Positions 56,365 to 64,000 of a stretch of 64,000 nucleotides of DNA are shown in pieces; positions within the stretch are counted from its first letter, which is position 1; each line of letters starts with the position of its first letter. The position numbers and the translations under genes are program-made. Origin of the DNA: Chryseobacterium sp. SORGH_AS_0447 (GTDB lineage Bacteria; Bacteroidota; Bacteroidia; Flavobacteriales; Weeksellaceae); NCBI RefSeq assembly GCF_030818695.1, contig NZ_JAUTAR010000001.1:2908501-2972500 (forward strand). The letters are read 5' to 3'. The notes under the pieces were generated by a model. It worked only from the letters and a program-made list of their open reading frames with translations. It searched no databases and was not told the origin of the DNA.

Positions 56365-57318
56365 TTATTGTTGAAATTCTACGATAAATCCGGTGGTCGA
56401 TCCTGTATTGGCTACCACATCATTCCATGTGTGGGTAGACGTATAGCCGCCGTATGTTTTTGTACCGCTGTTTTTCGGCAGGGTAATAACAAATCCTTCT
56501 GTCCCGCCGGAATTGTTGGGCTCCCCGGCGTTGAACCAATTGGATTTTCTTACGGCGCTTGTACCGCCCGCACTGTAATCATGTAACGGCTGTTCCCCGG
56601 TAATCCATTTTTCTTCAGGGTCCGGAGTCAATGCCACTCCTGCAAACCACGAAAACTTGGCAAAACCGATCCATGCCTGCTGGGTATCAAATGCAGCTGC
56701 ACTCAGAAGATCGGTTTCCACTTTTTTCCATTCTTCATCGGTTGTAAAAGTCGCCAGGTAACCGCCCATGTTTTTGCAGGCATTGTACGCATCATACCAG
56801 GTGATCCCTGTTGCAGATGCAGAATAAGCTGCATAACTGTGCCCGTTGTAGCTGGTGATCCCGGTGCGTGTCGCTGTAACTCCATTAACGGTAAGTGTCG
56901 TAGGAGCATTACCGTTTGCCGTAGCAGTGTTGCTCGGCACATAGCCTAAAATGTTAGGGTCGATAGCAGAACTGATGCTCAACGTGGTCGTGGTACTCTG
57001 TGCACCCATTCCACGCCATATGCTTCCGTCAAAATAGTAATAACCTGGAGCAGTAACGTTTGCTGTTTTGGTTGTAGATGTTGACGGTGCTGAAGTAGCA
57101 TATACAATCACCCCCGTATGGGCTGCCGTATATTTGGAATCCGCAGCCGAAAGCTGGTTTCCGGTAAGCCTCGGAGCGATTACTCCTTCAGCAGTAGTGC
57201 CATCTGTGTTTTTTGGGGCGACATCCAATGTGGCTCTCGGGGTAACTGTATTTATCCCTACTTGGGCGTAAGCGAACGAAGCAGACAGTAAAGCTGCCAG
57301 AAGTAAATTTCTTTTCAT
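56365..57318 (-). CDS. Secreted C-type-lectin-fold protein, copy 2
   Basis: A 317-residue paralogue from the ATG at 57318; the longer frame begins in the promoter region. Signal peptide MKRNLLLAALLSASFAYAQ, then VGINTVTPRATLDVAPKNTD and a second small domain. The lectin-like domain has ITWYDAYNACKNMGGYLATF, AWIGFAKFSW, GEPNNSGGTE (EPN at 266-268, E274), TWND (298-300) and GFIVEF. The copies are strongly alike outside the loop between EPN and WND, where they differ most. A divergent loop beside a constant metal site suggests different ligands. First gene of a two-gene operon. Confidence 0.77.
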   Translation of the reverse strand: MKRNLLLAALLSASFAYAQVGINTVTPRATLDVAPKNTDGTTAEGVIAPRLTGNQLSAADSKYTAAHTGVIVYATSAPSTSTTKTANVTAPGYYYFDGSIWRGMGAQSTTTTLSISSAIDPNILGYVPSNTATANGNAPTTLTVNGVTATRTGITSYNGHSYAAYSASATGITWYDAYNACKNMGGYLATFTTDEEWKKVETDLLSAAAFDTQQAWIGFAKFSWFAGVALTPDPEEKWITGEQPLHDYSAGGTSAVRKSNWFNAGEPNNSGGTEGFVITLPKNSGTKTYGGYTSTHTWNDVVANTGSTTGFIVEFQQ

Positions 57319-57344
57319 TATAAGAATTTTGTCAAATTTTTCCC

Positions 57345-57352
57345 CAAAAATA
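57345..57352 (-). promoter_or_regulatory. -7 box for the lectin-like operon
   Basis: TATTTTTG on the minus strand, exact TAnnTTTG, 26 bases before the ATG at 57318. Confidence 0.5.
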
Positions 57353-57977
57353 TGTAAAAAATACAAGGTATACCTCAATCCGTAGCAAAATAATTTGCAC
57401 AAGATTGAACTTTCTGTTGTTTAAAATTTTTTAAAAATTGGTAAATCATTCATTATAAATGCAAAAGAGGTTTCAAATATTATTTAATTCATAATTATGT
57501 GATTTTTAAAATATCACCAATTGATCTGCTACTCTACCCTTCAGGGTGTAAGAAGATGATGAAATTAATTAAGATACCACATAATTTTTATCCAGTGAAT
57601 GGCTGATCATTACCGAGTGTCTTTTATAAATTATGAATCAGTCAATAGTTCATTTAACCGTAATATTACAGATCAGCTAAACTGATCCATAAGTTTTACA
57701 TACCACATGAATACCACGTCTAAAATTTCTTTATCATTCATTTTTAACATCAGTTTTTTTAATTCAAATTATTTAGTATTATTTAATTAAACCTTTAGAT
57801 CGTTTTGTACCTATAATTTGCTAAAATTTTGAATTGTAAAATTAGTGATTACTTTAAAAATGATTTCACATCGCAGGTTTACGGTCTTATTTTATCTAGG
57901 TATGAATTTTGAAGCCTTGAAAACTGTCCGGAAGCTCTTTCCGACCAAGATTTTGTTTAATACCAATTACAATAAGC
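57353..57977. other. Long AT-rich divergent intergenic region
   Basis: About 625 bases with no convincing gene. It contains several A/T runs and short near-palindromes of no clear meaning. CTATAATTTGC near 57812 is a partial -7 element for the rightward YihY gene. Confidence 0.4.
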
Positions 57978-58940
57978 ATGAATTCAATGAAAAACTTTTG
58001 GGGAATATTAAAAGATACATATAAAGACTGGAGCGCCCGTGATCTGGGTACCGAAGCTGCTAGTATCGCCTATAATGCTATTTTTTCAATCCCCGGTCTG
58101 CTGATTATCGTGATCTGGCTTACAGGAATCTTCTTTGGTGAAGAGGCAGTACGTGGCGAAATCACGAAAATTATCGGCAGCATGATGGGAAAAAATGTCG
58201 GCAAAAGCCTTGAAGAAATGGTGATCGGCGGTATGGTAGATAAAAAGAATGTCGTCATGAAAATCGTGGGGATTGCGACGCTGGTCTTTGGTGCCACCTC
58301 CCTCTTCTTCCAGTTTCAGAAATCTCTCAATAAGCTTTGGGATGTTGTTGCAGCTCCTAAAAAAGCTTGGGAAAAATACCTGTTGGACCGCGCAAACTCT
58401 TTGGGGATGATTGTGGTGATTGCCTTCCTGATGCTGGTTACACTGCTGCTAAGTTCCTTCATCGGCCTGGCCAGCGACTGGGTGGTACGCCGTTTCAGTT
58501 TGGAAACGCTTATACTCGTGAACATCATCAATATTATCGTCGGTTTTCTCGTTACCCTATTTCTTTTTGCTGCTATGTTTAAAATCCTTCCGGATGTGGA
58601 GATGCAGTGGAAATCTGTCTGGGTAGGCGCTACTGTAACTGCCTTACTTTTTACGCTGGGAAAATACATTCTTACTTTCTACTTTGAAAAATTCGATCCG
58701 AGTTCTTCTTTCGGTACAGCCGGAACGGTAATTTTACTCCTGTTGTGGATCAATTATACCTGCCAGATTATTTTTTTCGGGGCAGAATTTACAAAGGTAT
58801 ATGCCAAGAAAATGGGCCATACGCTTAAACCATCGAAACATGCTAAATTTAATCCGCAAACCGTAAGCGAAGATGATGCCGACGAAATAGTAACCGGTGC
58901 CGACCCTTCGGAAAAAACTAAGAATGAATCAAGAGCTTAA
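57978..58940 (+). CDS. YihY/BrkB-family membrane protein
   Basis: A 320-residue inner-membrane protein; start at 57978 or three codons later. Family outline: WSARDLGTEAASIAYNAIFS with the first helix after it, FGATSLFFQFQKSLNKLWDV, FLVTLFLFAAMFKILPDVEM, and a last helix before FFGAEFTKVYAKKMG. These match YihY/BrkB proteins, once called RNase BN, for which a transport role is suspected but not shown. A charged tail of ~35 residues ends the chain. Monocistronic. Confidence 0.9.
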   Translation: MNSMKNFWGILKDTYKDWSARDLGTEAASIAYNAIFSIPGLLIIVIWLTGIFFGEEAVRGEITKIIGSMMGKNVGKSLEEMVIGGMVDKKNVVMKIVGIATLVFGATSLFFQFQKSLNKLWDVVAAPKKAWEKYLLDRANSLGMIVVIAFLMLVTLLLSSFIGLASDWVVRRFSLETLILVNIINIIVGFLVTLFLFAAMFKILPDVEMQWKSVWVGATVTALLFTLGKYILTFYFEKFDPSSSFGTAGTVILLLLWINYTCQIIFFGAEFTKVYAKKMGHTLKPSKHAKFNPQTVSEDDADEIVTGADPSEKTKNESRA

Positions 58941-59095
58941 AACGCATTAATAGAATTATACTTCGCGGTTGATTTATTATAATATTTTATTTGAAAGCGT
59001 ATTAAGCATTAATTATGTTGTTACATCAAGCTAAATGCTTAATTTTCAAATTTTTTAACCTTTCGATTTTCAAAATGTTATTTAATTTAATAAAT

Positions 59096-59116
59096 AAGGA
59101 GGCAAAAAGCCTCCTT
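59096..59116 (-). terminator. Hairpin terminator of the small HTH gene
   Basis: Perfect 8-bp stem AAGGAGGC/GCCTCCTT with a 5-base loop, 4 bases after the stop codon at 59121. The minus-strand tail TTATTTATT is moderately T-rich. Confidence 0.6.
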
Positions 59117-59120
59117 AAAA

Positions 59121-59435
59121 CTAAACCACGAAGATTTTTTTCCATTTCGAGACTGTATTTCTACTAAGTCTGAAATAATTTGCCACCTGGCTATTATTCA
59201 TTTTGTGTTTTTTCTGGTATTCTAAAATCTGCAAAATATCAGATTTATTGTAGGATTTATGTCTTTGATTATCCCTTTTATTTTCAGCTTCATTCTGAAA
59301 TATTTTCCTATTTAGATTGATAATCTCCAGAAAAGACAGATCGTTCTTTGACAGTATTGATTGAAACTCTTTTTTACGGTCAGGAAATTTTTTATCAATG
59401 ATATCGGAATATATAAGTTTATAATTAGGTTTCAT
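59121..59435 (-). CDS. Small HTH protein, transposase-orphan-like
   Basis: A 104-residue basic protein. The C-terminal half holds a helix-turn-helix of the IS3/Tc-type: ILQILEYQKKHKMNNSQVAN then YFRLSRNTVSKWKKIF. The N-terminal half is charged and helical. No DDE catalytic domain, inverted repeats or second ORF are present, so it is not a transposase. It lies in a group of genes with a second HTH protein and a large surface protein, and is probably a DNA-binding regulator. That role is inferred. Confidence 0.6.
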   Translation of the reverse strand: MKPNYKLIYSDIIDKKFPDRKKEFQSILSKNDLSFLEIINLNRKIFQNEAENKRDNQRHKSYNKSDILQILEYQKKHKMNNSQVANYFRLSRNTVSKWKKIFVV

Positions 59436-59608
59436 TATTAGTAATAAGTTATTACAAAGATTTTATTTTATCTATTTCTTGCTTCTACCCAATCCAGAGA
59501 ATCATTTCAAAATATTATTTAAAATATCTACATATTAAATTTTCTGTACCGTTAAAAGCTCAACGTAAATTATTCTTTCTCAATATCCAAGCATGTGTAC
59601 AACGCTAT

Positions 59609-60043
59609 TTATTCTGAAACGTTGTACTTGCTAATCCATTTGTAAAGCGTTGTTTTAGGAATTCTGTACCGCTCCATCAATTTTTTTTTGGTCATTTCAC
59701 CTGATTTTATTTGTTCCAGAATAAATTCTATAATCTCTTTGGTGTATATATTCTTACGGAATTGCAATAAAGTAGATTTTTTATTCGCTGTGGCCGGGTT
59801 ATGTCTTTCACTTGCCTGTGGCGAAAACAATATCAAATGCTGCGTGTAAATCCTGAAAAAATCATATTCTAACAACTTACTCCACCGCAGAAGCGTATCC
59901 GTATTTAAAGTTTGTGCCTTATACATTTTTGGTATATCCCTTACATTGCAATTCAAGAAGGTACAGATGCGGGATGTTTCTATCCCGCGATCTTTAACAG
60001 CCTTCTTAATTAGTTCTCCGATATGAATTTCTTTAAAGTTCAT
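59609..60043 (-). CDS. HTH protein with N-terminal XRE-like and C-terminal transposase-like HTH
   Basis: A 144-residue protein. The N-terminal part reads like an XRE/cro unit (HIGELIKKAVKDRGIETSRI, then CTFLNCNVRDIPKMYKAQTL). WSKLLEYDFFRIYTQHLILF follows, then a basic linker. The C-terminal HTH is EFILEQIKSGEMTKKKLMER and YRIPKTTLYKWISKY. This combination occurs repeatedly in Chryseobacterium genomes, where it is often labelled transposase; no transposase catalytic part exists. It starts 17 bases after the surface-protein gene stops, so it is likely in that operon. Confidence 0.65.
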   Translation of the reverse strand: MNFKEIHIGELIKKAVKDRGIETSRICTFLNCNVRDIPKMYKAQTLNTDTLLRWSKLLEYDFFRIYTQHLILFSPQASERHNPATANKKSTLLQFRKNIYTKEIIEFILEQIKSGEMTKKKLMERYRIPKTTLYKWISKYNVSE

Positions 60044-60060
60044 TTAAAAGCTATTTTTAA

Positions 60061-61866
60061 TTAATGTTTATTAATACCACTGTGCTCAGCTTTTTCAAGC
60101 GCCCAGGCAAAAGCATTGGCTGTGAATATTGAATTATATACATTCATCTCATAAGCAGCGGCTCCATTACCATAATTGGGCTTGAATACCGGAAAGTTAT
60201 TTGCGTTTAAAAAGAATGGACAAATAGTATCCGAAGTACCGCCATTATTGGAGTTGAAACCACCATCTCCTACCCAAATAAAATTGAGCGTATTATGTCT
60301 AAATGCCGTAACACGACCTATGGTTCCCGCAGGAGTAGCTGTTGATATGTTGGTATCGCCCGAATAAACTGATATTTCGCTCGACGGTAACCCTGTAGCA
60401 TATTCTGTAGCAGAAGCATCTTCTCCCCACTGTAAACCTCTGATATCACCGAAAGGACCATTCAAAACAGGATCATTTGTCAGTGGTAACTTATACAACG
60501 CTCCGGCTCCATTTACATTTCCGGTGGAAACCGAAGCGTCGAAAACAGCTCTTAAAATATTTTGTGCTCCCGTACCGCTTTCAATAAATGCTAAAACAAC
60601 ACCTCCTTTTGCCAGGTAGTTGGCGATTACCTGGGCTTCAGCAGCATTTGCTCCCCAGGAATACCCTATTACAATAATGTCTACGGGATTGCTACCTGTT
60701 GTCCAACTTGTAAGCTGAGCTGCTGATGGTGCATTTGTTCCGTTTATGATCTGGTCCCAGCCTTCATATTTAACGACGCTATTAGCAAGCATTCCATAAT
60801 TAGCTGCCGTTGTGATAAGTTTATTTGAGGCTGCTGTACCGGAGAAATTATAGCCATATCCATTGGCATCCGTGCCTATAGTCAGTAATCTTTTTTTAGG
60901 AATAACCACAATTACATTTACATTACACGATGTGGAAACACCACCCTGGCTATCTGATGTTATCGTTAACTTTTTTATAGCTGTAGAGGTGGGTGTTCCT
61001 GTCCCGTTTAGCGTGATGTTCTGGTTACCTGTTGCTGTAAAAGTACCTGAAGTACTAAACGAAATTCCATCCACCGTGTTGGTCGTAACGGTATAGCTTC
61101 CCAACGCTGTCACATTTACCGGTAAAGTAATGGTATTGCTTGAAGTAAGTGCGGTACCTACTTTATAAACTCCATTCACAATAGCCGAACCGCAGCTCAT
61201 AGTATATGTTCCCGAGTCCGGAAGTACCGGGATCTGTACAGGTGGAGAACATGGCTGAGAAACTCCATTGTTTGTAATAGCTACAGTATCGCCACCACCT
61301 GCAGTGTTAGTATTTGCCGGGATCCCAGTTCCGGGAACATGCACTGTAAAACTGCCGGTCGTCAGAAAAGTCCCCGTCTTGTAAAAGTTGTATCCATTGT
61401 AGGTTGTCCCTGCAATCTCATAAGATCCTGGTTTTGTAACCGTTACTTTGACACTAAGATAATGGGATGTAGTGAGCTCTTTTGCTTTGATGTAAATACC
61501 ATGAACGGTCACATCCGCATTACAATCATAAGAAAAAGTACCTTTTCCAAGTTGTCCGCAAAGGCTTTTCCATTCATTATCTTCACTGTTCCAATAGTTG
61601 TAGCAGTTTTCAGTGGTATTAAATATCATCAGACTGTTTTGTCCGGCATTCATATTCGGAGTAAGCTGCGTATCCCGCTGTGCTTCGGTATAACGCTGAA
61701 TAATAATCCCGTTATATCGGTCGGGATTTGCGCTTGCCGGATCTTTTCTTTCAGAGATATGAAGCCCAGCATATGCATTGGGCTTATCTGTATTGATGCC
61801 AACCTGTCCGGATATAGTGATGTTCATAAGAAACATCGTTACGAACAAATTATATACATTTTTCAT
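60061..61866 (-). CDS. Large secreted surface protein with Ig-like repeats and a ThuA/DUF4350-like domain
   Basis: A 601-residue secreted protein. A signal peptide precedes VGINTDKPNAYAGLHISE and a region with FNTTENCYNYWNSEDNEWKS typical of Chryseobacterium surface proteins. Two or three Ig-like units follow (about 110-310), with paired Cys at the CNADVTV, PCSPPV and CNVNVIV segments. The C-terminal ~270 residues contain KRLLTIGTDANGYGYNFSGT and IIVIGYSWGANAAEAQVIAN. GGVVLAFIESG and FIWVGDGGF look like a class I amidotransferase-like (ThuA/DUF4350) fold. No obvious catalytic Cys is in the expected elbow. A near-consensus box TACTTTTA is at 61941-61948. Confidence 0.6.
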   Translation of the reverse strand: MKNVYNLFVTMFLMNITISGQVGINTDKPNAYAGLHISERKDPASANPDRYNGIIIQRYTEAQRDTQLTPNMNAGQNSLMIFNTTENCYNYWNSEDNEWKSLCGQLGKGTFSYDCNADVTVHGIYIKAKELTTSHYLSVKVTVTKPGSYEIAGTTYNGYNFYKTGTFLTTGSFTVHVPGTGIPANTNTAGGGDTVAITNNGVSQPCSPPVQIPVLPDSGTYTMSCGSAIVNGVYKVGTALTSSNTITLPVNVTALGSYTVTTNTVDGISFSTSGTFTATGNQNITLNGTGTPTSTAIKKLTITSDSQGGVSTSCNVNVIVVIPKKRLLTIGTDANGYGYNFSGTAASNKLITTAANYGMLANSVVKYEGWDQIINGTNAPSAAQLTSWTTGSNPVDIIVIGYSWGANAAEAQVIANYLAKGGVVLAFIESGTGAQNILRAVFDASVSTGNVNGAGALYKLPLTNDPVLNGPFGDIRGLQWGEDASATEYATGLPSSEISVYSGDTNISTATPAGTIGRVTAFRHNTLNFIWVGDGGFNSNNGGTSDTICPFFLNANNFPVFKPNYGNGAAAYEMNVYNSIFTANAFAWALEKAEHSGINKH

Positions 61867-62438
61867 CTTTTAATTTTTTTATTTTTAGTTGTGTTGATTT
61901 CTGTCTGCGTTTAATTAATTCACTGCCCCATTTATGAAGATAAAAGTACGGAGGAGGCCGTATGATGTTGAAATTCAATATAAAAAAATATAGTTTTGAA
62001 ATGTTATTTCTTTGGATTCGAATTCTGTCTTTTAAATCAAATGAGAAATCATCTCTGTTGACTTCTAATTTTGATTTGATGTTTTTCCGCTGCCTCATGG
62101 TAACACTACCGCCTACAAAATTAATGTTCAAAGAAAATCCAGGTACGGTATCATTATTTTGGGAAACAACTGTAGCTTTCACAGTAAGTATATTTTTTCT
62201 GCTTTTACGGATCCAGGGCTTCCTGAAAAAGCATAAAAAAAACCTTCTCTCAATTTTAAAAATGTCAAATGAGGGATGCGTGTTTCCGTAATATTCAAGA
62301 TCGTTCTGATGTATCAATTTCCAGCATCTCTTTATGTCGGTAGAGATTGATGCAAAAGTATTCTTATGATTAATGAAGTAGTGCCTTACTAACCTCTCGA
62401 TTACTCTTGCGAGTGAAAACGAGGAGGTTGTTTATTAT
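61867..62438. other. Intergenic region with no clear gene
   Basis: About 570 bases between the surface-protein gene and the LuxR-type gene. Two overlapping open frames on opposite strands (61850-62317 minus, 61962-62291 plus) are both poor: one overlaps the surface-protein start, the other lacks a recognisable pattern. A minus-frame stretch around 62085-62180 reads somewhat protein-like and could be a gene remnant. Confidence 0.4.
62391..62429. terminator. Nested hairpin 3' of the LuxR-type gene
   Basis: AACCTCTCG pairs with CGAGGAGGTT with a one-base bulge; inside it ACTC-TTGC-GAGT forms a smaller stem. It lies 9 bases after the stop codon at 62439. There is no T-run, so it may be an RNA-stabilising or factor-dependent end. 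Confidence 0.4.
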
Positions 62439-63428
62439 TTAAACAACTGAAAACAGACATTTTGCGCTTTCTTCATTTGATGTTGCCAATTTTTTTCTCA
62501 ACCGGTATTTTTTACTTTCCACCGATTTTATGGATGAGTTGGTATAAACGGCAATCTGCTTTGTGGTAAAGCCCAGTTTAAGCATGCCACAGTATTTTAA
62601 ATCAGATAGAGTTAATGGAGTTAAAGAAATACTATTTATCTTATGAAAAAAATCCGGGAAAAACCTATTGAATTTCTCAACGAAAAGTGCATCATTTATC
62701 TGCGCTGATTCCATAAGATACTTGAGGGTTTCCTCGGTAATGTCATCACCACTAATCAGTTCCTTTACGCGGACCAGTTCATTTTTTAAATTTTCAATTT
62801 GTTCCTTCTTATAACGATTTTTATTTAAAGTAAAATAATACTCTTCTCTTTTAATATGAAAAAAATATGAGTTTAGCGTCAGGATTACCAGCATACAGCT
62901 TATGTTTAGAAGCAATAAAGTATGTCTGAATGGTAAATATCTTTCACCGTTCTTTATAAATGGCAAGTGTACTCCTGCAGATATATAAAGACTAGAAAGA
63001 ATAAATAACAGAATTAACGAAATAATTAACTTGTTTTCCTTCACAGAAAAAAAGATGAACACAGCAGATAACATGGGAAAATAAAAAAGAAATACACCAC
63101 TTTCGATTCCACATAAAGAAGAATAATAGGTGGTAATGCAGCACAACAATAAGAATATTGATGAGATCACATATCTATTGTTTCTTAATGATTTGAAAAA
63201 AGCAAAAGATGTAAAAAATAAGGCCGAAATTCCCAGAAGAATATATGTATTTGCACCATAGTCCATCAACAAAAAGCTAAAAAAACTATGTGTTAAAAAA
63301 ATAACGGCAAGCAGGAAGAGATATTGGTTGGTTAATATTAATGAATCCCGATCTTTTAAAGGCAATCCGGATTCTTCAATTTTCCAATAGGAAACCCGTT
63401 CATACAGGTGAAAAAAAACTTTACTCAT
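62439..63428 (-). CDS. Membrane-bound LuxR-type transcriptional regulator
   Basis: A 329-residue protein. About six hydrophobic helices fill residues 30-190 (for example FLLAVIFLTHSFFSFLLMDY and LLLLNISCMLVILTLNSYFF). A coiled-coil linker (about 200-235) and a C-terminal LuxR-like HTH follow: LTLSDLKYCGMLKLGFTTKQ, then IAVYTNSSIKSVESKKYRLR. The HTH keeps the Ser-Val-Glu-Ser-Lys-Lys-Tyr-Arg pattern seen in Bacteroidota membrane regulators. Its input is probably from the membrane or periplasm. It is upstream of, and co-oriented with, the surface-protein and HTH genes, and could regulate them. Confidence 0.8.
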   Translation of the reverse strand: MSKVFFHLYERVSYWKIEESGLPLKDRDSLILTNQYLFLLAVIFLTHSFFSFLLMDYGANTYILLGISALFFTSFAFFKSLRNNRYVISSIFLLLCCITTYYSSLCGIESGVFLFYFPMLSAVFIFFSVKENKLIISLILLFILSSLYISAGVHLPFIKNGERYLPFRHTLLLLNISCMLVILTLNSYFFHIKREEYYFTLNKNRYKKEQIENLKNELVRVKELISGDDITEETLKYLMESAQINDALFVEKFNRFFPDFFHKINSISLTPLTLSDLKYCGMLKLGFTTKQIAVYTNSSIKSVESKKYRLRKKLATSNEESAKCLFSVV

Positions 63429-64000
63429 TGGATGGTTATTTAATTTATTTTGAAGTAATGTATAAAGGCTATGTTACAGAAGCATGGCTAAAAACGATAA
63501 TACAGGAGCATCTACGAATATTGAAAGTATTTAACCATTCTTTCCTGCATCGTTTAAAATTGACGGTATTCTATAACAGGCTTGAGAAAGAAACGATATT
63601 TAATGATTTTATTTTGAAAATAGAGGTACCATTGGAGTACCTTTCAACATAAAGCTTTTAAAATCAAAAATTTATACAATCATATAATTTTGATATTTAA
63701 GAAAATTGGGAATCTATTTATCATATTATAACAATATTCAATATGATAAATGATATAAAACAAAAGCGCTGTAAACATCAATATTTACAGAACTTCAGCT
63801 TGTACAGGTTGTGGTTTAAATATAGGGTGCTTAAAACCTATTCCAATTAATCCAAATAAAAGCGATAAATTTCTTGTTATAGTTTTGTCTCATTTTAGTA
63901 TACCTTTTAAAGTTGAAATTGTAAATTTCATTATGGTACAGACAGCTCGCCATATATAACTGTCTATCAGCTTCTTTTTATTTTTATTTTTGTGCAAAGT
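63429..64000. other. Terminal intergenic region
   Basis: About 570 bases to the window end. An open frame at 63341-63652 overlaps the LuxR-type gene antisense by 88 bases and has no recognisable pattern. A small inverted repeat CTGTAAA/TTTACAG lies at 63769-63790. The region is very AT-rich and otherwise featureless. A gene may begin beyond 64000. Confidence 0.4.

Noticed and set aside
59121..60043. Insertion sequence with two transposase genes
   Set aside because: Both proteins have HTH domains only. There is no DDE catalytic region, no terminal inverted repeats and no target-site duplication that I could find.
61962..62291. Rightward 109-codon frame in the same gap
   Set aside because: Antisense to the previous frame, with no recognisable domain.
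61850..62317. Leftward 155-codon frame upstream of the surface-protein gene
   Set aside because: It overlaps the start of the surface-protein gene and would cover its promoter. The sequence is basic and patternless, though a part could be a gene remnant.
63341..63652. Rightward 103-codon frame near the window end
   Set aside because: Its first 88 bases are antisense to the LuxR-type gene, and no family or promoter supports it.
63769..63790. Inverted repeat CTGTAAA/TTTACAG as terminator or operator
   Set aside because: Short arms in very AT-rich DNA, no adjacent gene and no T-run.

Overview
The window looks like chromosome of a Bacteroidota bacterium in the Flavobacteriia, most likely Chryseobacterium or a close relative (Weeksellaceae). 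This is inferred from gene content, not from an rRNA or database match. Supporting signs are a zeaxanthin-type carotenoid operon, many -7 elements of the Bacteroidota form TAnnTTTG, secreted proteins that begin with a VGINT..P module, LytS/LytTR two-component pairs, small GG-leader peptides, and lone HTH proteins of a type common in this genus. I see no tRNA, rRNA, CRISPR array, insertion sequence or phage.

Layout. 0-5.3 kb: a small gene, then a carotenoid operon (marR, crtI, crtB, crtZ, crtY) read leftward from its own regulator, and a stress-type four-helix-bundle gene. 5.4-12.2 kb: a leftward cluster with the logic of a chaperone-usher pilus (pilin, PapD-like chaperone, two-domain adhesin, outer-membrane barrel), plus a second pilin and an AraC regulator. 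12.7-14.3 kb: an AraC regulator divergent from a secreted protein. 14.7-18.4 kb: the oxidative pentose phosphate operon gnd-zwf-pgl. 18.9-26.1 kb: a DNA glycosylase, then a small Cys/His secreted protein, a TonB-dependent receptor, two DUF3526-type permeases (one frameshifted) and an ABC ATPase.

26.6-40.5 kb: two GG-leader Cys-rich peptides, a TPR protein, three envelope proteins, a LytS/LytTR pair, a DUF4870 membrane protein, two repeat-rich surface proteins (one predicted seven-bladed propeller), a second LytS/LytTR pair, an acyltransferase and an NTF2-like secreted protein. 40.5-45.4 kb: a three-gene operon (TerB_C-like protein, BrxD-type ATPase, Lhr-like helicase), the best candidate for an uncharacterised defence or DNA-processing system. 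45.7-55.2 kb: accessory metabolism and regulators (AraC plus TetX-related monooxygenase, Gfo/Idh/MocA oxidoreductase, Crp-like regulator, HXXEE-like membrane protein, VOC protein, alpha/beta hydrolase divergent from HxlR, SDR, AraC). 55.3-64 kb: two tandem C-type-lectin-fold proteins with intact EPN and WND motifs, a YihY/BrkB membrane protein, two small HTH proteins, a large surface protein and a membrane-bound LuxR-type regulator.

The most rewarding parts are the pilus-like cluster, the TerB_C/BrxD/helicase operon, the orphan GG-leader peptides and the bacterial C-type lectins. Start codons were revised where the longest open frame began at TTG or extended past a better ATG; each case is noted. 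Promoter calls rest on the TAnnTTTG box alone, since a clear -33 TTG partner was usually not visible.
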